From Capitella teleta (lineage: Eukaryota; Annelida; Polychaeta; Capitellidae): a stretch of 64,000 nt of DNA. Of the stretch, positions 21,713 through 35,100 are shown in pieces. How positions within the stretch are numbered: position 1 is the first letter of the stretch; every line of letters begins with the position of its first letter. The notes under the pieces are model-generated. The model was not told the DNA's origin, searched no databases, and saw nothing but the letters and a program-made list of their open reading frames with translations. The stretch lies in the NCBI GenBank assembly GCA_000328365.1, contig KB293867.1, positions 321,992-385,991 on the forward strand, in the 5' to 3' direction. A program made the translations under genes and the position numbers.

Positions 21713-23935
21713 TCCCCGAAAAGAGGGAATGGGCCATCCACACAGAGGGATGCAAGTAGCCCTGTAAAGGCCCCCTCTTAGCTTTTAAAACTGATTTCAT
21801 TACAATGGAACTGTAGGGGTTTCAGAGTTAATTTTGAAGAATTGAAAATATTAGCAGCTCTAAAAAATACAACTGTCACATGCCTACAAGATAATTAAAA
21901 GATAAAGACAGTTGCACATTAAACGGTTTCAATACATATAAAAACAACAACTTCCTCCCCCCTTTTTACTTTTGGGTGATTTTAACGCGCACAGTAAACT
22001 TTGGGCAGTACAGAACCAAGGCCATCTGAGAGGGTGGTGGAGGATTTCATTGCTGGCAATGACCTCACCATCCTCAACACCAGCTCGCAGACTTATCTGC
22101 ACCCAAGAAGCAGCACTTTTACAGCCTTAGACTTATCTTTAGGCAGCCCAACTGCTTACTTAGATTTTACCTAGGAAGTGGATCAATCCCAACATGGGAG
22201 CGACCACTTCCCAATTTTTATCTCCAGTGAATGCCGGCCATCACCGTTAAAGAATGCAAAAGGGATTCCTGGAGGAAATACATTTCCAAATTAACTATTC
22301 ATTCTTCTATTAAAAATATATGGGATATGATCAGAAAACTTAATGGTAAATACCGAGGACACAAAATTCACAACATAAACAACAGATGTGGCCACAGGGC
22401 CACAAACAAGGAGAGTATAGCTGAAACACTGGCTGATGAATTTGAATATAATTCGTCAACCAAACACTTTACAGAAAAATTCCAACATTTCAAGCCAACA
22501 GCAGAAAAGAAGAAATTGGACTTTGGCTCAACAAACTTTGAGCCCTACAACCTCCCCTTTACCCTCCTTGAGCTGATAACATTGCTAAACAACAGCCACG
22601 ATACCGACACAGGCCCTGACGATATACACTACCAATAATTAAAACACCTACCAATGAATTGTAAAATAATCTTATTAGATATTTTTAGCCACATCTGGAC
22701 TGGGGAAATCTTTCCACACTCCTGGCAGGATGCTGTGATTATTGCAATTTCCAAACCGGGTAAAGATGCCAGCATCCCATCCAGCTACCGTCCCATCACG
22801 CTCACGAGCTGCCTATGCAAGACCCTTGAGTGGATGGTGAACGGTAGACTAGTTTTTTATCTTGAGAGAGATGACCTTCTTGCTCCAAGCCAAAGTGGTA
22901 CCCAATCCTAAAGGTCGACAATGGACCACTTGGTTTCTCTGGAGACTTTTATTAGGGACGAATTTACACATAGCAACCATGTTGTGTCGATGTTTTTTTA
23001 TTTAGAAAAAGCCTATGGCACGACATGGAAGTTTTTTGAAAATGGGCTTTCGGGGCCACTTGCCTGTTTTTATTGGAAATTTCCTTTTCGAAAGACATTT
23101 TACTGTCGGACTTTGGTCTGCCCGGTCCAGGATGCATGCCTAGGAGATGTGTATACTGCAGGTGTATGTCCTCTTGGTCACCCTCTTCAGCATCAAAATA
23201 AATAACATTACCAACGCTCTGGGTGCAAACATCCACATGTGTTTATATGTGGACGACTTCACGACTTCATATCGGTCAAGATACCTCCCTACTACTGAAC
23301 GAAAAAATATAGTTGGCCCTGAATGGGTTGCAAAAGTGGGCTGATGAGAGCGGCTTTTCCTTCTCCTCCACCAAAACTGTCAGTGTCTATTTCAGCAGTA
23401 GGCCGGGGTATCTTCCCAGACCTGCTTTTAACATTGAATGTCAAAAAATCCCTATATTAGAGAAAACAAAATTCTTAGGAGTAATATTTGACAAGAAATT
23501 GAATTTTAAAGAACATATATAATTCCTTAGAGGTAAGTGCCAAAAAGTTCTAAATCTATTGAAGGTATAATATCCAAAATGAATTGGGGAGCAGATAGGG
23601 AAGTCCTCCTTTGCCTCTTTGGTTTCTTTCTGTGATCACAATTAGATTACGGAGCCATATTATAAGGCTCTGCCAGGATGAGTTTTTTGGAGAGGCTGAA
23701 ACCCATACAGAACCAAGCCTTGAGGCTTTGTCTGGGGGCCTTCAGAACCTTTTCAGTAACAAGCTTACACACTGAGGCAAATGAAATGCCAATGGCCATC
23801 AGGCAAAAACTCCTGCCCATACAATTTGCCCTCAGGGTGTGTTTGGACCCTTCAAACCCAGCACACCAGTGTATTTTTAAGGTAGTGTATCCTTTATTGC
23901 TTCAGAGACCTCGGTAAAACTCTGGCCCTGTCGGA

Positions 23936-25029
23936 AATGTTCAGAAAATGATCATAACGTACACGAAAACGTTATGATTGCAATAGCAGAAACTCACAGA
24001 GGTCGTCGCGTGTGTTGTTGATAAGTTGTCAAAATTACGCGAATTTGATCTTTCAGGTGTCAAATCATCAAATCACGATGACAAAGCAACCTATATAAAA
24101 AACATGACCGGCAAAGCGGGAGATTCTTAGGACGAGTGGATGAAGCGGTAAGTCTCGTCAGAAGTTGAAGCCTGTATTTATGGTATCTGTCACAAACTCA
24201 CAGTCACATCATTCAGTGATTCACCCATTGTTATGATTGGATCTAATGATTTAGACTAATGTATGATAATGTATGTATTGTTTACATTCAATGATTCGGG
24301 TCATGTGCAATCAGCAATGTCAATTCTATGTGTAATGCTCAGCCAGCTCCGCGAACCAATGGTTGTGCCGTCGTCTGCTTGTTAGACATTATGATGATGA
24401 TTATGTCATGTGTAATAAGCAAGAATTTCATGAATATCACAATAATTGAATATGAATATTGGTTGTATAGAATATTCAACATGAATCAGTCAATAAATGT
24501 GACTGTCACTAGGACAAATATGTCCCAAATCTAGGTATAAATACCACATTATCAGTTACCACTACTGGTACTAGTATTAGTACTATATAGACACACATAC
24601 TTATAGTAGTACATATATACTAGTAGATCCGGTATATTCCGCTAACCTAGTGTAACATTGACATCAACTGTTTCAGAATCAACAGCGTTCCCCTTCGCCC
24701 TCACAGCAAATTCTCCCTCTCAATGTCAATAAGAATGATCTGAATCGAGAATCAACTTAGCAAGATCAGGACCATCACAATCAGGACCATCACGATCAGG
24801 ACCATCACTCAATGCACATAGCTGAAAGCATTGCAATGTCTGGTCTCAAACTGAACCATGTAAAAGTTATCCATCAGCGTGCTGGAGAGGATGGATTGTA
24901 TGATACCTTTTCCTTTAATATCGAAGAGAAACCTAGAATCACACCAGCAAAGAGAACATGGAATAGGATAGAATAGTTTATTGTAATGTATGAAAAATGT
25001 CAAAAATAAAACAAATTACGTTGAGTCAA
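23936..25029. other. Non-coding DNA between two LINEs
   Basis: Starts with a CATAACGTAC / ACGTTATG inverted pair (23953-23976). A short GATCAGGACCATCAC-type tandem repeat lies at about 24760-24805. No gene or complete repeat is recognised. Confidence 0.4.
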
Positions 25030-27360
25030 ATGGTGAGTCACCTTAATTCTTCATTCATACTAGTCATCACTGCGTTGACATTTGGAGCAGAGATAAAAGT
25101 GTTAGTATGATCAGCGAAGAGAGTAAAATGTATACGTTCAGAGACAGAAGTGACATTGCTAAAAAAAAAAAAAAAAACAAAAAAAAAAATAAAGGATCTA
25201 GGATAGAACCCTGAAAGACACCACAAGAAATTGAATCAGTACAGGCCATTAGAGGTACAGTCATTAAAAATTTACCCTTTGTTGACGTCCCAATAAGTAG
25301 TAAACCAACGATGAGGGGTGCCGTGGATTCCATGCCTCAAAAACTTGGAGAGAATTATTTTTTTGTTGTATGGTGTCAAATGTTTTTTTAAAGTAATTCA
25401 GAACACCTATGGTGACTTCACCCTGCTCAAATGTTCTGCTGATTCTGTCGACTACTGATACCAGTGCTTGGGTTGTGTTTCTGCTTGGTTGGAAGCCAAA
25501 ATGATGGGAGATAGGAAATTTTTGACCAACAAGTAATCGTACAATCTTTTGTGGACTAGTTTCTCCAGAATTTTTTAACACAGGCAAGAGGAAAATGGGT
25601 CTGTAGTTAAAAATTTCTTTTGGGGAACCTTTTTTGGACAATGGTACAACTCGTGCTATTTGCTTTTTGCAAGGCACGGTTCCTTCTAAAAACGGGAGGC
25701 GTAAAAGTTGTGGAGTAAAGGAGAAATCAATACTTAACTAATTTCAAATAAAATAATCAAATTCCACTAATTTTTCAGACCAGCAAAACAATGCATGTAG
25801 ACAAGCAGTGTTATGAACAAAATGGCATGAAAAGCCAATACCAATTGTTTTAGAGTTTGGCAGTGCTGTTATAATAGTACAATCAATCAAAAAAGGTAGG
25901 ATTAATACTAGGTAAATAGACCTATCAGAAATATACATGTAGCTAGCAACCATTGATCCACTCATGAGGGAATGTTTTGCATTAACCATAGTACTCAAAT
26001 TGCGCATCTTATGTCAGTCCGATACATTTTGAGACAACCCCAGTATATGTATGGGCGTACATACAGTATGGTATAAATCATTAAATTAATTTTAATGGAG
26101 CAAACTGTGTAAAATCTACTTCCACGGATAGCTCAGATAGTAAGTATATAAACAATACCATAAACAAAATAAAGACTTGTACAAATGATAACTTCTTGTA
26201 ATACTGAATGTAAAATATTTGGATTGAATCGGCTGAGAGTCGCTGATGACAGTATCGGCTGATAGCGGCTGGCCGACGGCACCAATCGTCGACGGCTTGC
26301 TAACCGTCCAATCGGCGGCGGCTAGTACATATTGGCTTGGCTCTTGGGTCTACGGCAGGCAATTGTCTATTCTAAAAAGGATATCACCACCCCAAACATT
26401 CGGTTGAGTTTCTACACGATCTTCCGTTAGCACTGAAGATGATGAGGAATAATTTTTTGCTCCATGATAGTCACTGGTCAGCCATGTCTTATTGATGGCG
26501 ACAACCTGGATATCATGCAATGCTAACATGTTATGTAGTTCAGCTGGTTTGTTTCTCTCAGATGTGACACGTTTGATGCTCCTTGCATTCATATATAAGC
26601 AGTTCAATTCAGACAAAGAGAGCATTAGTTGGACTACGTTGATCGCAGTTAGTTTCCCGGATTCACATCAACGGGGTTGCTCCATTGATGGTCGTGGATC
26701 CACTTTCCATCTTCATTCCCGGTAAACTTCCAAAAATCACGTACACTGTAGTTTGCATTGGTACCAGCTTCTTTGGCTACACTGTTAAGCTTATGAGCCT
26801 GTTCACTGAGCTTTCTGTATTTATCACGTTCATCCTTTGTCTGACCAGGTCAGCAATTGAGGTTGCTGAGTGAAGATGCATCAGATTTCATGGTTTCTGC
26901 CACTTTCGATGAGAAGGCATAAGCATTGAATGTTGATGGGAAAGTCAGTTTAAGCAATCTAGGATCACCCCTCTTAACAGTGGCTTGTTCACATATTTTG
27001 TTAACTTCTTCATTGTCCTTCTTACCATTCACAGCAAGACCACTAATAATGACATCATTACACACCTCTTCCACTTTCAACCCGGATTTCACTAACGAAC
27101 AAACAACATGTGCAAGAGTATCGGTGGCTCTGGCAGATGCTGGACATTAAACTGGCGACAACCTCTCGGAGGGTTGTAATCTCACTACGGAGGCTGGTTA
27201 TCTCAGTCATTTGCTGTTTGACAAGATCATAAACAGCAGCGATGGTTACCTTAGATATGATCACAGAAGAACATGTGCACTTGTTCATAAACACTGTTGA
27301 TTTGACAAAGCTGACCAGAAAGCACACTTCAATGCCTTTGTGGAGCGTGGCTTAAAATAG
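25030..27360 (-). mobile_element. CR1-like LINE, antisense, ORF1 to reverse transcriptase
   Basis: Reading down the minus strand, ORF1 (27327-26690) has a coiled-coil stretch (LVKQQMTEITSLRSEITTLR) and GLAVNGKKDNEEVNKICEQA...GDPRLLKLTFPS, like the ORF1 of CR1-group LINEs. The endonuclease start follows (26625-26350): LNCLYMNARSI, VVAINKTWLTSDY. The reverse-transcriptase part (25677-25038) has ARVVPLSKKGSPKEIFNYRP, PISHHFGFQPSRNTTQA, ISCGVFQGSILDPL and FADHTNTFI in place of FADDTN. The central endonuclease and the 3' end are missing, and an A-rich run interrupts the palm. Inactive. Confidence 0.8.
26225..26352. repeat. Fragment related to the AGCCGACTGGC-rich element
   Basis: CGGCTGAGAGTCG, GGCTGGCCGACGGC and the ending TTGGCTCTTGGGTCTA parallel the right end of the element at 13374-14374 (GGCTGGCTTTGGGGTCTAG). 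The fragment lies between endonuclease and reverse-transcriptase parts of the antisense LINE and may account for the missing section. Confidence 0.45.
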
Positions 27361-27612
27361 AACAATGCTGAGTTCAGATTATCGGAATTATCTCTGAAGG
27401 ATCCAGAAAAAAAAACTTTTTTCCAATTATGAATAACAGATCACCGAATGCACAATTTAAAAAAAATGAATACACTGATTGATAAAAAAAATTAGCACTC
27501 CGCATATCTAAGATAATCCGAAAAAAAAACCAGGAGTTCTAATTCAAGAAGACCACACAATCCACATGAGCAATTCACTATAGATTATTATTGAATCCAT
27601 TATTTATTATTA

Positions 27613-28027
27613 TTATTGAATCCAAATTAGGTCTATCAATCCTGTAAAAATTTGTCCTGTAATCCTTTTATGGTATTTTTATGTTTTGGCCAAATTTTAG
27701 AAAGAGGCTTCAGGTTCAATATTTATTTTTCCAAAAAAGCACTACTTAGTCCTTTACTGGGATTGTGTATTATTTTGATAGGGGTATGTATATTATCAAA
27801 TCATTAAAATAGAAAATTGAAATTATTGAATCCAATTTAGGTCCAACGGTCCTGTAAAAAAGTGTCCCGCAATCCTTTGATGGTATTTTTACATTTTGGC
27901 AAAAGTTTATGCAGAAAGAGGATTCAGGTCCAATATTATATTTTCCCAAAAAAGCACCACTTAGTAATTTATTAGGATTCTGCAGTATTTTGATTGAGAT
28001 ATGAATATTATCAAATCATTAAAATAG
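27613..28027. repeat. Two-unit tandem repeat (about 210 bp each)
   Basis: Units start with TTATTGAATCCAA at 27613 and 27823. Both run through AGGTC, CCTGTAAAAA, GCAATCCTTT/GTAATCCTTT, TATGGTATTTTT/GATGGTATTTTT, AAAAAAGCACYACTTAGT and ATTATCAAATCATTAAAATAG. They have diverged by many substitutions, so the duplication is old. Non-coding. Confidence 0.8.
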
Positions 28028-28129
28028 AGTTTCATTACCATCCCTATTTATGCATATGGGTGCAGCCATTATTTTGTCACTCTAAAATATTCATTTAGAC
28101 TTACATGTATAGTAGCATTAAATAAACTA

Positions 28130-28870
28130 TGTTATGAGTAAGGGTGAATGGGCCTGTTCTGCTTCCCGCCAATAAATCTCTGACCCTTAGTCAGAAGGTG
28201 TACTTCCTCAGTTTGAGGTGATGCAACTGTGATCTGCGACTGCTGATCCATCGCTGCGAGTTGCATTCTGCTGACATCTGCAGTTCTGACAAATTCTTCT
28301 GTTTTAGCGAGAGCGAGGTCTGCCTCTCTCAACAGATGTTTTTTTAACACGAATGTCAGACACATCCAACTCAATTTTGTCCCTGATTATAATATCCTTC
28401 TGATCTCTAAATGCACAAATGCACCGCCTTGGCACGAAAATTTGTTATCCACTTCTCAACGAGCTTCGATGGGTGCTGTTTGCATTGCCAAAACGTGTAT
28501 CTTGTGAAGACAACGTTTTTTCAAGGCTCGTAATGCTCTCGGAACTTCTTGAGTACAGTTTTGTAATCACCAGAAGCTTCCTTTTCTGCAAACACAAGCG
28601 CTGAGTGTAACTCTTGGGCATCTGTTCCCGCTACATGGAGCAAGATGGCGACCTGCGCGGCTTTCAATTTCTTGCTGATTTCCCTGGCAGTGAAATAAAG
28701 GTGAAATTCCTGCTCCCTTTTGTGCCAATTTTCCGTGTTTGCATTTGTATCCAACTTGCTTGGTACTGAATGTTGTAGACTGGACATTTCGTCGAGAGTA
28801 GCCAGTTCTGAGACCATGGATGGGTGGTGAGGAGAATATACATGTGAAGGACAAGTATCCAACACGAATT
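28130..28870 (-). mobile_element. Fossil gag of an LTR retroelement
   Basis: Minus-strand frames resemble the capsid part of a Ty3/Gypsy-like Gag: ENWHKREQEFHLYFTAREI, KAAQVAILLHVAGTDAQEL and YKTVLKKFREHYEP, then a downstream piece with FVRTADVSRMQLAAM. The copy is a fragment without recognisable LTRs, protease or polymerase nearby and is broken. It lies just upstream of CCDC137 exon 1. Clade assignment is tentative. Confidence 0.7.
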
Positions 28871-29112
28871 TCAGCTACAGAATGATTTTATCCACTTGAC
28901 CTAATGAATATACATGATGGTACTATGTAGGCTTGTGAATATGTATGAGTCTGCAATATGTGATATTTGTGCGTCCTATTGTATGAGTTATACATGCATC
29001 ACCATTCATTGTTTTAACTCAAAACAGCAACGACGATTTCGGCATCAACGAAGCAGCCCAGCCATGAAAATTCAGTCAGTGTCTAACTCTCCATCTCGAT
29101 AACAAAATCAGC

Positions 29113-32100
29113 ATGGGCAAGAAGGCGACAATAAGCGCTAAGAAGCAAATAACGAAGCCTCGACGTTCTACGAAGCACAAAAAGCTAAAAAGCTTTGAAC
29201 CCGTATTCAACGACAAAGCCGCCCCACCAAAGAAGCTCAAAAAGTTTGTTTGTTTCGTCTTGTTTGTTTTTAATAACTTACATAAGATCAGAGGCGTAGG
29301 AACGTTCCCAGACTTGGGTCCCAAGTCTGGGAACGTTAACTTCCCAAGTTGGGAAGTTGGGGGGTGGGGGGGTCTGTATACCTCGGACTAACCTCGCCCA
29401 ACGGTAAACCGCTTCTTTTTGCGTCTACTGTCAGCGAGGCTCCACACTCCCCTCTGGGGAAACGTCTCTGCGTCTACTCCACACTCAGCCGATTGCATGA
29501 TAAATACAGACATATTATCCGACAAATCCTTGTGTTTAAGCCCTCCAGACGTTAGATGGTTCATGGTATATTTATGCTCCAAGAAAAAACAATTACAATA
29601 GCATGAATATGATTAATATGAGCCAGTACCATCATGTCGAACTTACATTAATTAAAACCCGCAACAAAAAATCACTTCATGAAGAAGTAAACAAACGCCA
29701 TTTTGAGAGTGACATCACTCAGCGCATGCGCACTGCAATGTAAACATGCGCACATGCTTCACTTTCCCGCTCAAACTTCTCTCACGACTTTCGAATGAAA
29801 ATTGTTCCAGATTGATTTCATATTTATTGAAAGCGCGCACCCTGCGAGGGCGTCAGGTTAGCATTTAAAGCGCGCCTGATTTAAAGGGCTTTGTTGTCGT
29901 TTTTTTTAACTTTTTTTTGTGAACCGGAAACGGATGTTTATTGAATAAAACAGTGTGTATTTTGAAAATAGCGCGTGAAGTCGTATTGATGAATTTCCGC
30001 GAGTGATTTTGCAATTTGATGCGCTCAACATTGGTGCCCAGACCCGGGAGAGTGGCTCCCGATTATCTACGTTAGTGTTTCGTTGGAATCGTCAAAATGG
30101 GATTGCCTGAGGCCCAGAAAGCTCGTCGTGCTGCTGCTCGATGGCTGACCGTGTCGACTCGAGACCTGGAAGAAGGACTCAAGCAGGCTGATGAGGTTGG
30201 TCCTGCGTCGGAGGACAGGTTGGTCCTTCGACGAAAGCTGCAAGCTCTTCTGAAGGAGTTTGAGCCTCTGCTCGAGACCTGGTGTGTTGCCCAGGGGAAT
30301 GTGGANNNNNNNNNNNNNNNNNNNNNNNNNNNNNNNNNNNNNNNNNNNNNNNNNNTGCTTTTTGAGTAAAATGGTGTTCGTCGGCAGAGTGAGTGGGAGT
30401 GAACTCGGAGCTCGTGTTGTCATGTTTATGTATTTTCTTTCACTTGTATTTGTTGTGGAACTTGATTTTTTGATTTTTTTTTTTTTTGCTCTCGTATTTT
30501 ATTTTTTTTGCTCATATTGGTTGTTGAGCCCAGGCTCAGCAACGGTGGGGAGGATGTTCCAGATTGATTTCATATTTATTGAAAGCGCGCACCCTGCGAG
30601 GGCGTCAGGTTAGCATTTAAAGCGCGCCTGATTTAAAGGGCTTTGTTGTCGTTTTTTTTAACTTTTTTTTGTGAACCGGAAACGGATGTTTATTGAATAA
30701 AACAGTGTGTATTTTGAAAATAGCGCGTGAAGTCGTATTGATGAATTTCCGCGAGTGATTTTGCAATTTGATGCGCTCAACAAAAATGAATAAAATTGTT
30801 CACATACTGATTGGTGATGCACAAAATATTGCGTATTAATAATTAGTTCCTTTGTGAAGACTCGGTATAAATTACGTGCGCAACTGCAAGGGAAGATAGG
30901 CTGTTGAACTGCTTAGCGTGGGAAAATTGTATGCGCATGCGTGTATGTTTACTTTGCACTATGCAGGCGCAGTGCTCTGGTTTATTCATAACACGTGGAG
31001 AGCAGATCATGTGACACAACAATCGGAAAGCGGAGAGAAACCTGTAATGTCACTTTTTTTCCGTTGCGGATCCAGTTTAAGTAGGTTTATGGTACTGGTT
31101 TCGAACAAAATTTAGTACTAGCGTCTACCTGGTATGGCTCTGCAGACCCTGGTGCCTTCATAAATATAATTACAAGCGTGGAATTCTAAAAATCGTGGTT
31201 CGCGAACTGGAGTTAAATGCGTTTACCGTACAGCGACACCCTTATATTTTGAAAATTATTGAGAAATGTACATTATTACAACAAAGTTATGTCGGTGTGA
31301 TGGGTAATGAGAGGGCCGATTTGCTGGCCAAGGAAGCTCTCATCTATCACATGTACTATCAGCATTCTTTTCTCAGATTTTAAAGTTTAAACCAATTACG
31401 CATGAATTTCATAAAGAAAAGTGGCAAGAACAATGGAGCTCTGAACATGAAAATAGATTATATTGTATTCAGCCCACCCTTGGCAAGTGGGCGAAAAGCT
31501 CCAGGGAGATCAGACATGAGGAGATTGTGACAATCATTGAATGATTATCATTGTGCTGGCCCGTGCCCGTATTGGGCACTCACATCTCACTCACGGCTAT
31601 CTCCTGTGCAGGGAGATGCCCCCTGTGTGCATCCCCTGCCAAAGCATTTTAAGTGTAAAACACATATTTATTGAATGTGTTGATTTTGACTTTTTATGCA
31701 GACGATTTTTTAATGTTTCCTCAATGAAGCAACTTTTCGAGGAAGTCAACCCTTTGAAAATTTTATCTTACCTGAAAGCGATTGGACTTTTTTACCAATT
31801 TTAACAAAACTCTACATTTGTGCTGGTCACATGCATCTTTACTTTTGTGCTGGTCACATCTAGTCATACCAAGTCCATCTCTTTTGTCTGTGATTCTTCC
31901 TAGCTTTAAGCCTTTATTTTAATAGAGTTTGTGTCTCAAAGTTTGTGTCTCAGCCGTTAGCGTTGATTTTATGAGATACTTTTACCTTTCTTGTGACGGC
32001 AATTCTTACGTTTCCTGTTAACCGTTGGAGGCACTAATATAATACTTTTTGTATCAGAGTGCCAGACCTTGAAATCTGAGGCGAGCGATCGCCTTCGCTC

Positions 32101-35100
32101 GCCTGAAATCATTTTGAGACGAGCTGTCTATCGCTTTCCTCGGCCCAACATTTCTAGATTTCAAGATCTGGAGTGCCGTAAAACTCCATTCATACATACA
32201 TACAATTGCTGACCTCTGACTTTGATAGGCAGGCTTGAATGAGTGCATGTTTTGCATCTTGAAAATCTGACAGATCCGGAGTGTTGCAGTTGCCTCCTTT
32301 AGCACGGATAACACTGAAGCTGTTTTCAAGGCAGTCCTGGCTAATTTTGCGTGTGCAGAGGTAGTGGATAGTCGGATCTTGGCGGAGGTCCTCCCAAAGC
32401 TGCATCAAACCGTTGATACTTTGGATCCACCCTTTGATGGAAGGTGGCTGTTGTTTCAAATCAAGAATATTCAGTGAGCTGAAGACGGATTTCATATGGT
32501 CCAGAAATTCCAACCCAGGACAACCATCACACAAAGCCTGCTTAAAGAATTTTGAATCAAATTGATGAGAGCTATTGAAGATGTCAAATAAGGAGTTTAT
32601 ATGCTTCAGGAACATTGCTGTAGCATGGGCGTCTTTGTTAATTTCTCCAGAAGCAATGAAATGCAAAATTGCTGCTGACACGGTCTGGCTGAAAACTTGG
32701 GCAGCTCTAGATACACTCATTTTGGAGAAGGCAGGGAGGTAAATGTGTTTGTCAGTGAGTTTGGTAGCAACTAATTTGTCTATGCTTGAAATTGGGCGAT
32801 CAACGACGACAGCACCGACGAACCGAGAATCGTGACATCATCAGTCGCGGCAGCAGTTTACTGTGCCCGTTTTACCCCCAAGAATCAACTGACGAGTGTA
32901 CTGATCCGCTTTCAGACCGTAAACTGCTATGCCAGCATAAAAAAAAAGGGTGAAAAACAGGCGAACTCTCAGTCGTTCTAAAGCACATGGAATTTCCGGA
33001 AGTACCAAGCGAGGGAAAGTGAAAAAAAAAAAAAAATACACCCTGATGCATCAGTTACACTACATTCTCATTTGTGCATAATGAATGCAATTCATCCACT
33101 GATTTGATATTGTCCAACTCACAAGGCGGCAATAAGTCAGTGTTTACTGCACATCCAGATAACATCAACTCAATTTTAAGCATCTCAGTTTTGTCAGCAA
33201 AAGCTAAAGGAAGGGATAATTTCTGCTTAACACCTCTCCAAGTAAAATTTTGCTTGTGGCGAGGTCGGCCTCTCACTTTAGGTTTGGGTAAATTCTGATT
33301 GCCCAAACTTATTGCTGGAAAGAAGAGGAGGCTGTGATGGTCGCCTGTGGCTGGGACTGGCTATGGGGCAAGGAAGAGGAGGCTGTGATTGTTGCCTGTG
33401 GCTGGGACTGGGCAAAGGAAACAAGCAGAGTGGACGGTAAATGGACCAAAGCCTCAGAAGGGACATCATCCTGAGGAATAACAGTTACATTGGCCTCAGA
33501 CAGGGCTGGCTGGACAGGCATGGGATTTTGGGAGTGGGGGGCCACTGACACAACAGAGACTGAATGATCGTGCAAGACATGGTCAAACAAAGTTTCAAAC
33601 AAGATGAGTTTGTTTGCCAAATCTGTTGATCCCAAGATAGGTAGGAAAGTCTCCATCTTGTTTGTGAGAGCATGAACACCATTTGTGATAAAAGTAAACC
33701 TGTTTAAAATCATCAATAAATTAAAAATGCAGCTGCTTACTTGAAATGTTTGGCAGCTTTCACTGCAAGTGGGGCTTCATTGAAGGCCTCCTGAACAGCT
33801 CTCAAGGAATTTTATCGGTTTGGGCTCCAATGGAAGAAAAATTAAAGAAATTATTAAGACCTAACAGGAACTCCTATTTTTATCATTTCTGGGATGCCTT
33901 TAAAACTGTACCGCGCTGCCAACACCAAGCCGTGATTGTTGCAGTGGACAGTGGTGAGGCCTTTGCACTGCTGTGCTAGTTTAGCCCCTACGCACTCCTT
34001 CCTTCCTAACATGACACTGGCACCATCCGTTCCAAGGGAGCGGAGCTTCTCCTGCCATGACGTGATACCCATTGCCTGGAAGGTGCTCTGCACTGTGTCC
34101 ACCATTGTCTGGGCCTTGACGTCGACCACTTCCTTCGTTGCCAGATACTTGATAGATGGGTTGCCGTTACTGCCAATGAATTTGGTAGAGATGCCTAGCA
34201 TCTTCCGCACGGCGACTGCACTGGATCCTTCATGCAACATGAGTCCAAAGTAAGGGCTTGGAGAGGAATTCATTTCTGACATGCTGTCCACGAATTTGTT
34301 GGCGGTGCTGGTACTTGTGTGCGTGGCATTCTTCGCAATCCTGACTTTCTTAATTTTAGCACTGTCGACCTTGACAATGAGCTCGATGAGCGGTTCAAAG
34401 CGACTGCTCGCTATGTTGTGCTGAACAAGCCAATGCATCACTTTCATCATCTCTGCAATTCCCTCAGTCCTGTGGTTGCCGGCATTCTTGATTTAGGAAA
34501 TATAGTTAGGAAACCAGAGTTGAATAATAAATTGTGTACAAACCTTGGAAAGACAATCTAAAGATCTTTCAGAAGCAGCCATTGTGATGGCATCCCTGTG
34601 TTGTTGGCTTTTAAGGTGCAGCTTGACCTTATTTTCGCGTGGGTAGGTGCATGGTGTCTCTCCCCACGTTGAAGATCGATTTAAGCCGGTTGTTTTCCAC
34701 TTTCTACAGAGCTTGCAGAACAGAACTTGTTGCATCTGCCCATCTTCATTCTCAGTCATGTCAGATTCGATACCTGGGTATTTGTTCAGCTCTTCTAACG
34801 TCATCCCAAGTCCCAACCTTATGACCTCTGCTCTTCTTCTTAGCCCTGGGTTCATGGTTGTTGGGGATGAAGGTCGAGCACGGCTGGAGGGAGGCTCTTG
34901 TTTGGGAGGGTTGGAGGGGGGCACACAGGGTGGGGCAACATCGTCATGCGCCCTTGAGCAAGAGGGAGACAACTCTGGGGATGATATTGGTTCTGGATCG
35001 CTCACCTGCGCTGCAGTCCATTTATTATTATTATTTTGTGTCTTTGCCATACATGTAAGAAACTGATAACACACACGCATAAGAACATTACACCTCATTT

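Larger units (their letters stand above)
18096..23935 (+). mobile_element. I/Nimb-like LINE carrying three nested insertions
   Basis: ORF1 (about 18100-19500) has FPRYFLIGGTSQDKSMSK, VNQLRTGDLIVGV and a CCHC zinc-knuckle region CFQCFRFCHYKDRC..CAKC, a gag-like protein of I/Nimb/jockey elements. ORF2 resumes after 21712 with ITMEL*GF-like endonuclease text, LLGDFNAHSKLW (about 21970), then GEIFPHSWQDAVIIAISKPG (about 22690), SSYRPITLTSCLCKTLEWMV, the YVDDF catalytic box (about 23250), FLGVIFDKKLNF and the thumb region to about 23917. Many stops and shifts make it inactive. It is split by an L2-like LINE (about 19640-21712) and by two tiny retroposons in ORF1. No RNase H domain follows before it fades out near 23935. 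Confidence 0.8.

Noticed and set aside
31195-31805. Joining this RNase H piece to the I/Nimb-like LINE at 18096-23935 as one split element
   Set aside because: CCDC137 exon 1 and an antisense LINE lie between them, so a separate truncated copy is simpler.
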